A stretch of DNA of 64,000 nt from Chondrinema litorale (GTDB taxonomy: Bacteria > Bacteroidota > Bacteroidia > Cytophagales > Flammeovirgaceae). Every line of letters starts with the position of its first letter. The stretch's first letter is position 1. The stretch covers positions 32,630 to 96,629 of the forward strand of contig NZ_CP111064.1 of NCBI RefSeq assembly GCF_026250525.1. The letters are read 5' to 3'. The notes beneath the pieces were generated by a model. That model was not told where the DNA came from. It searched no databases and worked only from the letters and a program-made list of their open reading frames with translations. Positions 1 through 9,393 of this stretch are shown one piece after another. Made by a program: the position numbers and the translations under genes.

Positions 1-216
1 GTAGGTTCAATTCTTTTTGGCCTCATCCTAACCATGTTGGCAGCTTCCATCTTAAACCTTTGGTATGGTATACTCACTTGCACTTTTGTAATGGGTGGAG
101 GTTTAGTGTACACAGGCATTATGCAAAAGAAAGGGTTGCATGCTAAGCGAAAAGATGTTGGAATTTTTATTGTACCCAACCACTACTACAGACATGTTAA
201 AAAAAGAACAATTTAA
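1..216 (+). CDS. TraF/VirB3-like conjugation protein, 3' end only
   Basis: The reading frame is open from the first base of the window, so the start lies upstream. The visible 71 residues hold a hydrophobic segment (about residues 4-40) followed by a short basic tail, the shape of VirB3-like inner-membrane proteins (DUF4133/TraF of Bacteroidota conjugative elements). It sits immediately before the VirB4 ATPase gene and overlaps it by 23 bases, the usual virB3-virB4 arrangement. The family call rests mainly on position and topology. Confidence 0.6.
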   Translation, partial: VGSILFGLILTMLAASILNLWYGILTCTFVMGGGLVYTGIMQKKGLHAKRKDVGIFIVPNHYYRHVKKRTI

Positions 217-2632
217 GTCTCCTTACATCGGCATCGATACTGTAAAATATAGCACAGTATATACGAAAAACGGCGATTATTCAGTAATTATCAATTGTAT
301 AAATCCGATACTCCAATATGCGGCTGATATGGAAGCTTATTATAATTTCCATTCAATCTATAGCAATATTATTAAAATATTGGGAGCAGGATTTACCATT
401 CAAAAGCAAGATATTATTACCAAGCAGCAGTTTGTAGGTAAGCCATCAGATGATTTTTTGTCTAACAAATACAATGAGAATTTTACTGGTAGAGAGTTCA
501 ATCACATTACCACAAACTTGATCATCACCAAGAATGTAAAACGCACATCTTTTTACAAGTTCAATTACCATGAGTTTGAGACATTCAACCTCAATGTAGA
601 AAAGGTGTTTGATATTCTCAATGCGAATCACCTACAACCAAAAATACTGGATGAAAAAGAATTAAAGAACTACATCAAACGAATGATCTCCTTCAACTTT
701 GTAGATGCAAAATTCTCTTTCAATAACATAAGAGGAACAGAGAAAGAAATTTACTTTGGAGATAGTGTGGTTAAGAGCGTAAGCTTAGTGGATGTAGATG
801 AAGTGAATTTGCCGACTTCAGCCAAACCTTATAAAAATGTAAATGATCTAGGTTTTTCTTTTCCAGTGGATTTAATGGGCTTTTTGCACGATATTCCAGA
901 ATTTGAAACGATTGTTTACAATCAGGTAGTTTCAATTCCAGACCAACAGGGTGAGTTGAGTAAACTGAATAGAAAGAAACAAAGGCATGAGTCTATGCCA
1001 GATCCGGCTAATGATGTTTCAGTAGCAGACATTTCTGGTCTAATGGCAGATGTTGCCAAAAACGGGCAATTATTGGTCTATTCTCATTTCAATATTGCTG
1101 TGAAATGCCATCCCGAAAATACTAATACCATCACCAATTTTATTGAAAGCGCTTTGTTTAATGCAGGTGTTACACCTTCTAAAAATGCTTACAATCAGCT
1201 AGAATTATTTAGAACTTGTTTGCCTGGTAACACCAGTGAGCTAAAAGTGTATGATAAGTATCTTACGACCAGTGATGCAGCAATATGTTTTTTTTTTAAA
1301 GAGAGGCTGTTAACCGATGAGAAATCTAAATTTCAGATATTCTTCTCAGATCGACAAGGCATTCCAGTGGCAGTTGATACTTCAGATTTACCCATTCAAA
1401 CCAATCGAATCAACAATCGGAATAAGTTTGTATTAGGCCCATCTGGTAGTGGAAAAAGTTTTTTTATGAATCATCTGGTTAGGCAATACTTTCTACATAA
1501 TATGGATGTGGTTTTGGTAGATACAGGACACAGTTATTCGGGTTTATGTGCTTATTATGGTGGTAAGTATATCACCTACGAAGAAAACAACCCCATCACC
1601 ATGAATCCTTTTCGTATTTCAATTAAAGAATACAATGAGGAGAAACGGGAGTTTGTAAAAAGCTTAATCGGATTGATTTGGAAAGGAGCAGCAGCCAATT
1701 TGAATCAAATAGAAGATACTATTCTATATACAGTTGTTGAGAGTTATTTTACTGAGTTTTTTAGTCAAACTAACCCAGATTCAAGTCAGTTGTGTTTTAA
1801 TAATTTCTATGATTATTCTGTTATCAAGATCAAAGAAATTATAGATAAAGAAGGAGTCAAATTTGATCTAAAAGAATACAGTTTTGTGCTTAAACGATTT
1901 TATAAAGGAGGTCAGTTTGATACTATTTTAAATGATGATGTAGACGCGAGTTTGTTTGATGAGAGTTTAATTGTATTCGAAATAGATGCCATTAAAGAGC
2001 ACAAGGTTTTATTCCCTATTACCACAATTATTATAATGGACGTGTTTCTGCAAAAGATGAGGCACAAGAAAAACAGGAAGGCTTTAATTATAGAAGAAGC
2101 TTGGAAGGCAATTGCTTCTCCCATGATGGCAGGATACATTCTTTATCTATACAAAACAGTGAGAAAGTTTTGGGGAGAAACCACCGTAGTTACACAAGAG
2201 TTAGATGATATTATTTCTAATTCGATAGTGAAAGACAGCATTATTAATAACTCAGATACCATTTGTTTACTTGATCAAACCAAGTTTAAAGACAATTACT
2301 CTCAAGTGTCCAAGCTACTTTCTTTAAATGAGATTGAGCGAAAGAAAATATTCACAATCAACAACCTGAATAATAAGCAGGGTAGAGGAAGATTTAAAGA
2401 AGTGTATATAAAACGTGGTGCAACTGGTGAGGTGTATGGTGTAGAAGTTTCGATGTATGAGTATCTCACTTTTACAACTGAGCGAAAAGAGAAAGAAGCA
2501 GTACAAAGCTATGTAAAAGAAAAAGGTGGCTTTATGCAAGGCTTAGAGAGTTTCGTGAATGACTTAAAGCAATCAAAATTGAGCTTATCAGACTTTGTGG
2601 ACGAAGTCAATTCCAGATTTTTAATCGCATAA
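194..2632 (+). CDS. traG: Conjugation ATPase TraG (VirB4 family)
   Basis: Large cytoplasmic ATPase that powers assembly of the type IV secretion channel and DNA transfer. The Walker A motif GPSGSGKS lies at about residues 415-422 and the Walker B ALIIEEAW at about 630-637, with the typical following segment in which an aromatic-rich helix is swapped for VTQELDD. The length (812 aa) is normal for Bacteroidota TraG. An upstream ATG at 140 is in frame, but it would overlap traF by 77 bases, so the ATG at 194 is preferred. It is the first complete gene of a long + strand tra operon. Confidence 0.93.
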   Translation: MLKKEQFKSPYIGIDTVKYSTVYTKNGDYSVIINCINPILQYAADMEAYYNFHSIYSNIIKILGAGFTIQKQDIITKQQFVGKPSDDFLSNKYNENFTGREFNHITTNLIITKNVKRTSFYKFNYHEFETFNLNVEKVFDILNANHLQPKILDEKELKNYIKRMISFNFVDAKFSFNNIRGTEKEIYFGDSVVKSVSLVDVDEVNLPTSAKPYKNVNDLGFSFPVDLMGFLHDIPEFETIVYNQVVSIPDQQGELSKLNRKKQRHESMPDPANDVSVADISGLMADVAKNGQLLVYSHFNIAVKCHPENTNTITNFIESALFNAGVTPSKNAYNQLELFRTCLPGNTSELKVYDKYLTTSDAAICFFFKERLLTDEKSKFQIFFSDRQGIPVAVDTSDLPIQTNRINNRNKFVLGPSGSGKSFFMNHLVRQYFLHNMDVVLVDTGHSYSGLCAYYGGKYITYEENNPITMNPFRISIKEYNEEKREFVKSLIGLIWKGAAANLNQIEDTILYTVVESYFTEFFSQTNPDSSQLCFNNFYDYSVIKIKEIIDKEGVKFDLKEYSFVLKRFYKGGQFDTILNDDVDASLFDESLIVFEIDAIKEHKVLFPITTIIIMDVFLQKMRHKKNRKALIIEEAWKAIASPMMAGYILYLYKTVRKFWGETTVVTQELDDIISNSIVKDSIINNSDTICLLDQTKFKDNYSQVSKLLSLNEIERKKIFTINNLNNKQGRGRFKEVYIKRGATGEVYGVEVSMYEYLTFTTERKEKEAVQSYVKEKGGFMQGLESFVNDLKQSKLSLSDFVDEVNSRFLIA

Positions 2633-2642
2633 TAATATTACC

Positions 2643-3302
2643 ATGAAAAAGACTATTTTATTGAGTCTCTTGGCTATGCTATTAGCTATTGGGCTTAGAG
2701 CACAATCAGCAATTGTGTGGGATCCTTTTGTGATGAGTCAATTAGTGACACAACATAAAGCACAACAAGCTGAACTCAAAAAGATTAAAAAGAATGAAGG
2801 GCAAATCTTTGCAGCTCAGACTTACATTTCTGAGAAAATGGCAGAGATTAAAGAGATCGAAGAGAAAATGCATACTCGCTTAAAAAATGTTACTGCTGTT
2901 GTTAAGGATGCCAAAGACATTGTGTATGCTACAAAAATCTCTAAAGACATTGGCAAGTATCAAGGAGAGATGATCAACTATGCCAGAGATAATCCCGCTT
3001 TATTGGCTGTAGCCTACAATGCAGAAAAAGCACTGGTTGATAGAACTGCTGATCTGTTCACTTATGTATACACGAATGCACTTATTGGAGGTGAAATAAA
3101 CTTATTGGATAATAAGCAGAGGCAGGAAATTATTGAACATGTGGTAAATGAGCTAAGAATTATGAGAGGTTTAGCTTATGGAGTGAGTAGAAAAATGAGA
3201 ATGGCTTCTAGGACTGGTGTACTTGAATATCTCAATCCTTTTCATCTAAAATATCCAGATCAGGATTTAGCTATAGTGAATGATATTCTAAATGATTTGT
3301 AA
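2643..3302 (+). CDS. TraI-like secreted conjugation protein, copy 1
   Basis: 219 aa with an N-terminal signal peptide (cut after about residue 20, LRAQ). The rest is mostly helical with coiled-coil character (KIKKNEGQ, EIKEIEEKM). It lies between VirB4 and VirB6, where Bacteroidota elements encode TraI (DUF4141), a periplasmic VirB5-like component. The next gene is a clear paralogue: the C-terminal halves share blocks such as AKDIVYATK/AAKLVKDIG, NPALL and LRxxRGxAYGV. The role as a minor pilus or periplasmic T4SS component is inferred. Confidence 0.7.
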   Translation: MKKTILLSLLAMLLAIGLRAQSAIVWDPFVMSQLVTQHKAQQAELKKIKKNEGQIFAAQTYISEKMAEIKEIEEKMHTRLKNVTAVVKDAKDIVYATKISKDIGKYQGEMINYARDNPALLAVAYNAEKALVDRTADLFTYVYTNALIGGEINLLDNKQRQEIIEHVVNELRIMRGLAYGVSRKMRMASRTGVLEYLNPFHLKYPDQDLAIVNDILNDL

Positions 3303-3303
3303 G

Positions 3304-3975
3304 ATGGATCGACTTAAAAAACTCACTTTCATTTTGTTGTTTTTTGCTTATCAAACTTATGCTCAAGGTTATGTGACAATGGTAGTAGATTATAAGCTAG
3401 GTGCGGCAATAGCCACGAACAATGTAACGACCATGTCAGCTTTAAAACCTATGAGAGAGGATACAGATGACATTAAAGAATACCAACAGAACATTGCCAT
3501 CAAAACAGGAATCATTCATGAGGTGAAGGATCGAATGTATCAGAGTAAATTCAATGTAGCTGAAGAGGTAAAGAGTGGGCAAAATGTGATTAGTGCAGCT
3601 AAGTTGGTGAAAGACATTGGTGAGTATCAATTACAAATGGTCGATTATGCCAAAGAGAATCCAGCGCTTTTGGTAGTTGCCTATAAAGCTCAATCAGCTC
3701 TAATAGACCGAACTGCAAATTTGATGACTTACATCTACCAAAATGCTTTGAAAGGCGGAGATGAAAATCTAATCAGTAGTAAGCAAAGAATAGAATTAAT
3801 CCGACATGTGATTAAAGAGCTAAGAGTAATTAGAGGAATAGCTTATGGTGTCAATAGAAGAATGAGGTTTGCCGCAAGAGTAGGAGTTGTAAAGGCAGTG
3901 AATCCTTTTGGTATTGATTACCCAAATCGAGATGTACAAATTATTAAAGACATTCTTAACGATTTTCAACTATGA
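3304..3975 (+). CDS. TraI-like secreted conjugation protein, copy 2
   Basis: Paralogue of the preceding gene, 223 aa, with its own signal peptide (ending near YAQG). An upstream ATG at 3292 would overlap the previous gene; the ATG at 3304 follows its stop codon by one base and puts the signal peptide at the very N-terminus, so it is chosen. The shared C-terminal pattern (DIGxYQ, ENPALL, LIDRTANL, LRVIRGIAYGVNRRMR) shows tandem duplication followed by divergence. Probably a periplasmic T4SS component. Two such paralogues in a row is unusual compared with the standard CTnDOT-like order. Confidence 0.7.
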   Translation: MDRLKKLTFILLFFAYQTYAQGYVTMVVDYKLGAAIATNNVTTMSALKPMREDTDDIKEYQQNIAIKTGIIHEVKDRMYQSKFNVAEEVKSGQNVISAAKLVKDIGEYQLQMVDYAKENPALLVVAYKAQSALIDRTANLMTYIYQNALKGGDENLISSKQRIELIRHVIKELRVIRGIAYGVNRRMRFAARVGVVKAVNPFGIDYPNRDVQIIKDILNDFQL

Positions 3976-4595
3976 AAAAGACCTTAATAACATTGCTAGC
4001 ATTGTATTTAGTAATCATACAGTTTGTTTATAGTCAGGTGCAAGTCCAAGATAAGAACACGAGGTATCAGGTAGAAAGAGAGGTAATTACTCGTTGGGGA
4101 AAGTTTAAACCCAAGTGGTATTATATTTTGCTCCATAACAAATACAGAAAAGGAGAAGACAGAAGGAATATTTTACAGCTTTATCCCACTATGCTTTATT
4201 TGGAAAAGAATAGAATTAAAGCAGAGAATCAACTAGAAAGCACTACTGAAGTGAGTGAATATAAACTAGCTGAGCAAGCGAACATCATAGCAGAAAAACA
4301 TTACCACCTCCACTTTAAAGCCATATTCGATAGGCTTACAAAACGCTATAATACTTTAAAATTTCAAGGATATGATTTAGGAGTAAGTACTTTGGATAGA
4401 CAGCAATTTATAGATGAAAAGCTGATGTTAGATAACTATTTGGAAGCTGTAAGAAGTGGAAATATTGAACCAGGTGAAAGCCAAGAAGCCATGATACAGA
4501 TTCAAAAAGATTACGAAACTTTAATAACTGTAATGCATAAAACGAACAATCTCTACAAGACAAAAAATAAATTCACCACGATAGTTATAGAATAA
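3972..4595 (+). CDS. Exported protein of the tra operon, unknown function
   Basis: 207 aa with a signal peptide (to about residue 21, YSQV) and a charged, helix-rich body containing WGKFKPKWYYILLHNKYRKGEDRR. It overlaps the TraI-like gene by 4 bases (ATGA) and the VirB6-like gene by 1 base (TAATG), so it is translationally coupled and almost certainly part of the transfer machinery. I do not recognise a family. Confidence 0.6.
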   Translation: MKKTLITLLALYLVIIQFVYSQVQVQDKNTRYQVEREVITRWGKFKPKWYYILLHNKYRKGEDRRNILQLYPTMLYLEKNRIKAENQLESTTEVSEYKLAEQANIIAEKHYHLHFKAIFDRLTKRYNTLKFQGYDLGVSTLDRQQFIDEKLMLDNYLEAVRSGNIEPGESQEAMIQIQKDYETLITVMHKTNNLYKTKNKFTTIVIE

Positions 4596-5581
4596 TGAGA
4601 GAGATTATAGACAGGGAGATTCTGCTATTGATAGAAGGGCTATTTAATAGGTTAGTTACGGAAACTTCTATTTTCTTAAATGATGCTCAAGCTTTGTGTG
4701 CCATATTCATGTTGCTCTATTTCGGATTAAAAAGCTATGGTATGATTGCCGGAGATAAAAGACTAGAACTGGTGTCTTTACTTAGACCTTTTGCACTTAC
4801 TCTAGTGATTATCTTCTGGCCAAGTTTTATTACTATCATGAATTTCCCTGCTGAAATTATTACTGATAAATCTAAAGCATTGGTAACTGATAGAATTGAT
4901 GAGATAGATGCCATTCAATTAGAAAGAAGAACCAAAATGGCAGAGATTGCCAGAAAGCTAATAGAAGATAGTGCAGAACTAGAACAGTTTGATAACTCAG
5001 ATGATGATGATTGGCTTGCTTGGACAGGTGTAGACTTCGGGAAAATCTTTGATGAGATAAAAGGATACTACATCATTTTACTTTCTAAGTTAAGATGGGT
5101 AGTGGTAGAATCATTAGAATTTATAGTGGTCTCCATTTTTCAAGCTTGCTCTTATTTGATATTTTTTCTTCAAGTTATTTTTGCCGCTATCCTTATTATA
5201 CTCGGTCCATTTTCATTTGCATTCAGCATCTTACCAGGATTTAGAGATGCCTACTTAACATGGATGAGTAGGTATATTTCAGTCTCTTTGTATAGTGGTA
5301 TAGGCTATATAGTAATGTCCCTTTCTCTATTATTGATTAGGTATGGTCTAGAGAAAGAATTGGTTCTATTGGATTTTGTATTAAAAGATGAAGCCGCCTT
5401 TTTCTTTTACATCAGTAGTAATGATGGTTCAGCAAATTTCTATTTGGTTTCTCTCATAATTGGTGCCTTGGCAATGCTTAGCATACCCGTAATCAGCACT
5501 TGGATAGTAAGTACTTCTGGAATTGGCAATGCAGTAAGTACCGTATTTAGAGGTGCGCAAGGAATGAATTCAATCAAGTAA
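4595..5581 (+). CDS. traJ: TraJ-like polytopic membrane protein (VirB6 family)
   Basis: 328 aa inner-membrane channel component of the type IV secretion system. About six hydrophobic segments are visible: around residues 25-45, 65-90, and several between 170 and 315. An acidic loop with a run of Asp (DNSDDDDW) lies near residue 130. Position between the TraI-like genes and the VirB8-like gene matches TraJ of Bacteroidota conjugative transposons. Confidence 0.8.
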   Translation: MREIIDREILLLIEGLFNRLVTETSIFLNDAQALCAIFMLLYFGLKSYGMIAGDKRLELVSLLRPFALTLVIIFWPSFITIMNFPAEIITDKSKALVTDRIDEIDAIQLERRTKMAEIARKLIEDSAELEQFDNSDDDDWLAWTGVDFGKIFDEIKGYYIILLSKLRWVVVESLEFIVVSIFQACSYLIFFLQVIFAAILIILGPFSFAFSILPGFRDAYLTWMSRYISVSLYSGIGYIVMSLSLLLIRYGLEKELVLLDFVLKDEAAFFFYISSNDGSANFYLVSLIIGALAMLSIPVISTWIVSTSGIGNAVSTVFRGAQGMNSIK

Positions 5582-5592
5582 ATTTTAACAAC

Positions 5593-6207
5593 ATGCTTTT
5601 AAAAAATATTGAAACAAAAATTAAGGTAAGTCTCATTACCTCATTAACCAGTATTGCTGCTTCGGTGGTAATCGTGGGGTTTGTAATGAGTTTTGCTTAC
5701 AGTATGGTAAGCGATAGCAGAAAGAATATATACATTCTCGATAATGGAATTCCTGTTCTGGTACAACAAACAGGGCAAGATGTAAACAGAATGGTGGAGT
5801 ATAAGAGCCATATCAATTTATACCATATGCTCTTTTTTACCTTACCTCCAGATGATGAATTCATGAAGAATAACATCAACAAATCCATGTACTTGATTGA
5901 TAAGTCTGGTTTAACGGAATATAACAACCTTAAAGAAAAAGGGTATTACAATGCCATTCTTTCAAGTTCTGCTTCACTATCCATCAAAACCGATTCAATT
6001 GAAATTGATATGGATAAGCATACTTTCCGGTATTATGGTGTTCAACGAATTGAAAGAGATACTCGAATTCTTACCAGAGAGCTTGTTACAACTGGAGGAT
6101 TTAAGGATGTGATGCGAAGTGAAAACAATCCACATGGAGTGCTTATCACCAATTGGAAAACTGTCTTAAATAAAGATATCAGTGATGTTAAGAAAAAATC
6201 TTTTTAG
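5593..6207 (+). CDS. traK: TraK-like protein (VirB8 family)
   Basis: 204 aa, one N-terminal transmembrane helix (about residues 16-38), then a soluble periplasmic domain with the VirB8/TraK pattern: SLSIKTDSIEIDMDKHTFRYYGVQRIERDTR. The length is typical of Bacteroidota TraK (about 207 aa). It bridges the inner membrane to the outer-membrane core complex. Confidence 0.82.
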   Translation: MLLKNIETKIKVSLITSLTSIAASVVIVGFVMSFAYSMVSDSRKNIYILDNGIPVLVQQTGQDVNRMVEYKSHINLYHMLFFTLPPDDEFMKNNINKSMYLIDKSGLTEYNNLKEKGYYNAILSSSASLSIKTDSIEIDMDKHTFRYYGVQRIERDTRILTRELVTTGGFKDVMRSENNPHGVLITNWKTVLNKDISDVKKKSF

Positions 6208-6577
6208 CCTAAGCAATTGGAGAGCACAAAGCTTTCATAAACTGGATGAGTACTTCCAGAAAAACCCTAAACGAACTGTACTAATTATGCTGGCTATTTT
6301 AGTGATAGGTGTTGGGTTTATCTTTATCAAAAGGGCTATGATAAAAGAAGATACCACTCGAATGGAGTTTGTAGAAGAGATGATGGATAGCATTCCTGAG
6401 CCTGATTCATCAGCAATGTTCAATGCACCAAGTTTTCAAGACTTTCAGGAGATAAGAGAGATGGAAGCAAAATTAAATGCGATTATGAAGAAAGATAAAT
6501 TAACGAAAGAGGATAGTCTTTTTATGCTGCAACTCAATGAAAAATTAAATCAAATGATGAATTATGAAAAAGATTGA
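6185..6577 (+). CDS. Small single-pass conjugation protein (TraL-like, DUF3989 position)
   Basis: 130 aa from the ATG at 6185 (a GTG one codon upstream is also possible). There is a cytoplasmic N-terminus, one transmembrane helix (about residues 29-49), and an acidic, helical C-terminus. It overlaps the VirB8-like gene by 23 bases and the VirB10-like gene by 14 bases. Bacteroidota elements encode a TraL (DUF3989) protein of similar architecture here. The family assignment rests on topology and order, not on strong sequence motifs. Confidence 0.6.
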   Translation: MLRKNLFSLSNWRAQSFHKLDEYFQKNPKRTVLIMLAILVIGVGFIFIKRAMIKEDTTRMEFVEEMMDSIPEPDSSAMFNAPSFQDFQEIREMEAKLNAIMKKDKLTKEDSLFMLQLNEKLNQMMNYEKD

Positions 6578-7745
6578 TTTAAAAGCTCCGAGATACATCT
6601 TGCCCATAATCATATTACCATTTTTAGTTTTGATTAATTGGGTAGTACTAGATTCTTTCCCTTCAGTAGAAGCCAGTGTTGAAAATGAAGTGACTGAAAC
6701 CAACAATATCAATCCTTCAATCCCTTCTCCTAATCTTGACAAACATGGATTGAAAAATAAATTCGAGTCTGTGAAGGAGGCGTATAAATATAGTGAAGAT
6801 TATACAGCCATGAGAGAGTTAGAGCAGGACGAGACTGAATTACTGGATGAGGAAAGTAAGTATACACTGGAAGAAAAACTCTTGATTGATAGCATCAACA
6901 ACGAGATAATTAAGGGTGATAAAATGGGCTTTGTTGAGGAGATTGAGAGAAGATCTAAATTGAATAAGCCACCTAATGCAAAGCCAAATCCCAGCAATCG
7001 AAAGTCAAAAAATGCTCATCAAGAAACTGATGAAGAGAGGGAAATGCGACTTTTTAGACAGCAAATGTTGATGCTCGATAGCCTGACTAAAACACCAGAG
7101 CAAAAAGCGGCTGAAGAAGAAGAGAGAATTAAAAGAGAAGCATTGGAAGCTTTGTTAAAACAGCAAGAAGAAGCAAAGGCAAAAAGGGTAGATGTGAGTA
7201 AATCTTTCACTACAAACACACAGTTTTTTAATACCATCAGAAATGATTACGATGAAATGTACATAAAGGCGATTTTGGATGAAGACCTCAAAGTAGTAGA
7301 TGGCAGTAGGTTAAGAATTCGGATAATGGATGATATTAATGTGGGAGGATATTTACTTGAAAAAGGTGCTTATATCTATGCGAATGTAAAATCTTTTGGT
7401 GCTCAGCGAGTCTATGCAACTGTAGAATCGATCTTAGTGAATAATGAAATTCTTCCTGTTGAGCTGGTGATTTATGATATAGATGGCATTGAAGGTTTTT
7501 ATGTACCTGCTTCAAAATTTACCGAGTTCACAAAATCATTAGGTGGAGACTTATCTACAGGAGGTACTTCTATTTCAGTGGATAATAGCAATTCTACCAG
7601 TACAATAAATGAATTACTATTCGGACTCGCAGATAAAGGAATTCAATCAGGAGCTAAGGCAACAGGCAAAGCCGCTAGAAGAAACAGAGCCAAACTAAAA
7701 TATAATACAATTATCTATTTAGTGAATCCAGATCAAATTAATTAG
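6564..7745 (+). CDS. traM: TraM-like protein (VirB10 family)
   Basis: 393 aa. It has an N-terminal transmembrane helix (about residues 10-28), a long charged linker with Glu/Lys-rich coiled coil (about 70-205), and a globular C-terminal domain (about 220-390) with the Conj_TraM pattern: VDGSRLRIRIMDDINVGG, KGAYIYANVKSFG. It spans the envelope and forms the outer-membrane core with the VirB9-like partner encoded next. Confidence 0.85.
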   Translation: MKKIDLKAPRYILPIIILPFLVLINWVVLDSFPSVEASVENEVTETNNINPSIPSPNLDKHGLKNKFESVKEAYKYSEDYTAMRELEQDETELLDEESKYTLEEKLLIDSINNEIIKGDKMGFVEEIERRSKLNKPPNAKPNPSNRKSKNAHQETDEEREMRLFRQQMLMLDSLTKTPEQKAAEEEERIKREALEALLKQQEEAKAKRVDVSKSFTTNTQFFNTIRNDYDEMYIKAILDEDLKVVDGSRLRIRIMDDINVGGYLLEKGAYIYANVKSFGAQRVYATVESILVNNEILPVELVIYDIDGIEGFYVPASKFTEFTKSLGGDLSTGGTSISVDNSNSTSTINELLFGLADKGIQSGAKATGKAARRNRAKLKYNTIIYLVNPDQIN

Positions 7746-7747
7746 CA

Positions 7748-8554
7748 ATGAAAACTGTAACTCATATACTTATTTTCTTATTAGTGTCAAACATTGTTTT
7801 TGGGCAACAAGAAAGTACTATCCCCAAATTATATGTGAATGAAGATGTAACCACGCATTTTATTTTAAGTGAGCCAATTACTTATGTTGATATTAGTGTG
7901 CAGGATGTAAAAGGAGATCAACCTGAACCTAACATTCTTCGCATTAGGCCAATAAAGTTGAAAGAAGCTCAAGAAAAATACAAAGGAATTGTAAGCATTG
8001 TTTGTCAATCTTATCTAGTACAATATGAACTTGTTTATACATCTTCAAGTAAAGCTACAAAGTATATAAGGATTAAAAGTGAAGATGGGGTAGGGCTGAT
8101 TAATTCGGAAATAACAGTTTCAACGCCAGAGATGAAAGCTTTTTGTTTGAAAAGCCTAAACAAGAAACCGACCTACCATTCGGTTAAAAGTACAAATAGT
8201 AAAATGGTTATTAGTTTGAATAATCTTTATACAGTAGGAGACTATTTCTTTATTGATGTCACCTTTAAGAATCATACAAAAATTAAATATGATATAGATC
8301 AAATCCGGTTCAAGATAGAGGATAAAAGAAAAGTGAAGCGAACCAACTATCAAGAGGTGGAATTACAAGAAGTATACAAACTCTACGATATCAAAGAGTT
8401 TAAGTCTAAGCATCGAAATGTATTCGTTTTCAAAAAATTTACTTTTCCTGATCAAAAGGTTTTTACTATTGAAATTGCTGAAAATCAAATCAGTGGTAGG
8501 CGGGTGAAATTGGATATCGATTATTCAGATATTTTAAATGCTGATACTTTATGA
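7748..8554 (+). CDS. traN: TraN-like protein (VirB9 family, DUF4138)
   Basis: 268 aa with a signal peptide (ending near VFGQQ). The N-terminal domain (VNEDVTTHFILSEPITYVD) and the C-terminal domain with alternating beta strands follow the TraN/VirB9 pattern. It overlaps the next gene by 4 bases (ATGA). Expected partner of the VirB10-like protein in the outer-membrane core. Confidence 0.82.
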   Translation: MKTVTHILIFLLVSNIVFGQQESTIPKLYVNEDVTTHFILSEPITYVDISVQDVKGDQPEPNILRIRPIKLKEAQEKYKGIVSIVCQSYLVQYELVYTSSSKATKYIRIKSEDGVGLINSEITVSTPEMKAFCLKSLNKKPTYHSVKSTNSKMVISLNNLYTVGDYFFIDVTFKNHTKIKYDIDQIRFKIEDKRKVKRTNYQEVELQEVYKLYDIKEFKSKHRNVFVFKKFTFPDQKVFTIEIAENQISGRRVKLDIDYSDILNADTL

Positions 8555-9105
8555 AAAGGCTATTCATAACCCTTCTAATTCTGAGTTCTCATTCCCTACT
8601 GAAAGCTCAAAAGGGGTTTAATTATTTAGATGTAGCTGGTGGAACTATGATTAAGAACCAATTGGTGAGTGAAATATCTTATGAGTGGGTGGGTAAATAT
8701 TATAGTGCGCATGAGGTATTTCTAGAGTATGCCATTGATAAAGGTGATGAAATTTTTAAGAAACAAAATGATAAAGATTTTAGCTTACAGGATACAGACA
8801 ATTCAACTGATACAATCATCTATAATCCTAATGATCACATCCGAAACTTTATGGTGGGGTATGCCTATAAACCTCTAATTACCCGAAACAAGAATGTAGC
8901 ACTTAACCTAAGAACTGCTGGAAGTACGGGTACAAATGAGTTAGATTTTATAGCCTCACTAAGCTTAGGTTTTGAGCTGAATGTGACTTTTAGCAATGGT
9001 TGGGTGTGGACACTCAGAGAAAAAAATCAGGTGGTATTTTATGATCCACAAAGTTGGCGTATTGGTCTACTAACAGGTATTAAAATTCCACTAACCAAAG
9101 ATTAA
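8551..9105 (+). CDS. traO: TraO-like conjugation protein
   Basis: 184 aa with a signal peptide (ending about residue 20, LKAQ), followed by a beta-rich body (GFNYLDVAGGTMIKNQ, SLSLGFELNVTFSNGWVWTLREKNQ) that looks like a small outer-membrane or periplasmic barrel protein. Size and position after TraN match TraO. About 65 untranslated bases follow before the next small gene. Confidence 0.72.
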   Translation: MKRLFITLLILSSHSLLKAQKGFNYLDVAGGTMIKNQLVSEISYEWVGKYYSAHEVFLEYAIDKGDEIFKKQNDKDFSLQDTDNSTDTIIYNPNDHIRNFMVGYAYKPLITRNKNVALNLRTAGSTGTNELDFIASLSLGFELNVTFSNGWVWTLREKNQVVFYDPQSWRIGLLTGIKIPLTKD

Positions 9106-9171
9106 AATAAGATAGCAAAATCACGCTGCTATCAATCATACATGTTTCATTAATCCAATCGAATAACTACT

Positions 9172-9363
9172 ATGACTATTAAGAAGGTAACAGTTACTCG
9201 CGAAATAGAAATTACCCGAGTTGATGACAAAAAGATTAAGGTGTTAACCAATGAAGTTCATGAAGTAGATGTACTTAAAAACGGTACTTTTATTTTTCTG
9301 ATTGATGGTACAAGCCATGTAGTCCAAGAAACATTACAAACTATACTGGACAACCTAGAGTAA
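9172..9363 (+). CDS. Small protein of the tra operon, unknown
   Basis: 63 aa, beta-rich (ITRVDDKKIKVLTNEVHEVDVLKNGTFIFLIDG), with no signal peptide or membrane segment. It lies between traO and the coupling protein gene in the same direction. The amino-acid pattern looks like a real small cytoplasmic protein. No family recognised. Confidence 0.5.
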   Translation: MTIKKVTVTREIEITRVDDKKIKVLTNEVHEVDVLKNGTFIFLIDGTSHVVQETLQTILDNLE

Positions 9364-9393
9364 TCATTTAAGCAATTATCAAACTACAAGGAA

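Noticed and set aside
140..193. Upstream start of the VirB4 gene
   Set aside because: It would force a 77-base overlap with the VirB3-like gene and add 18 residues lacking family resemblance.
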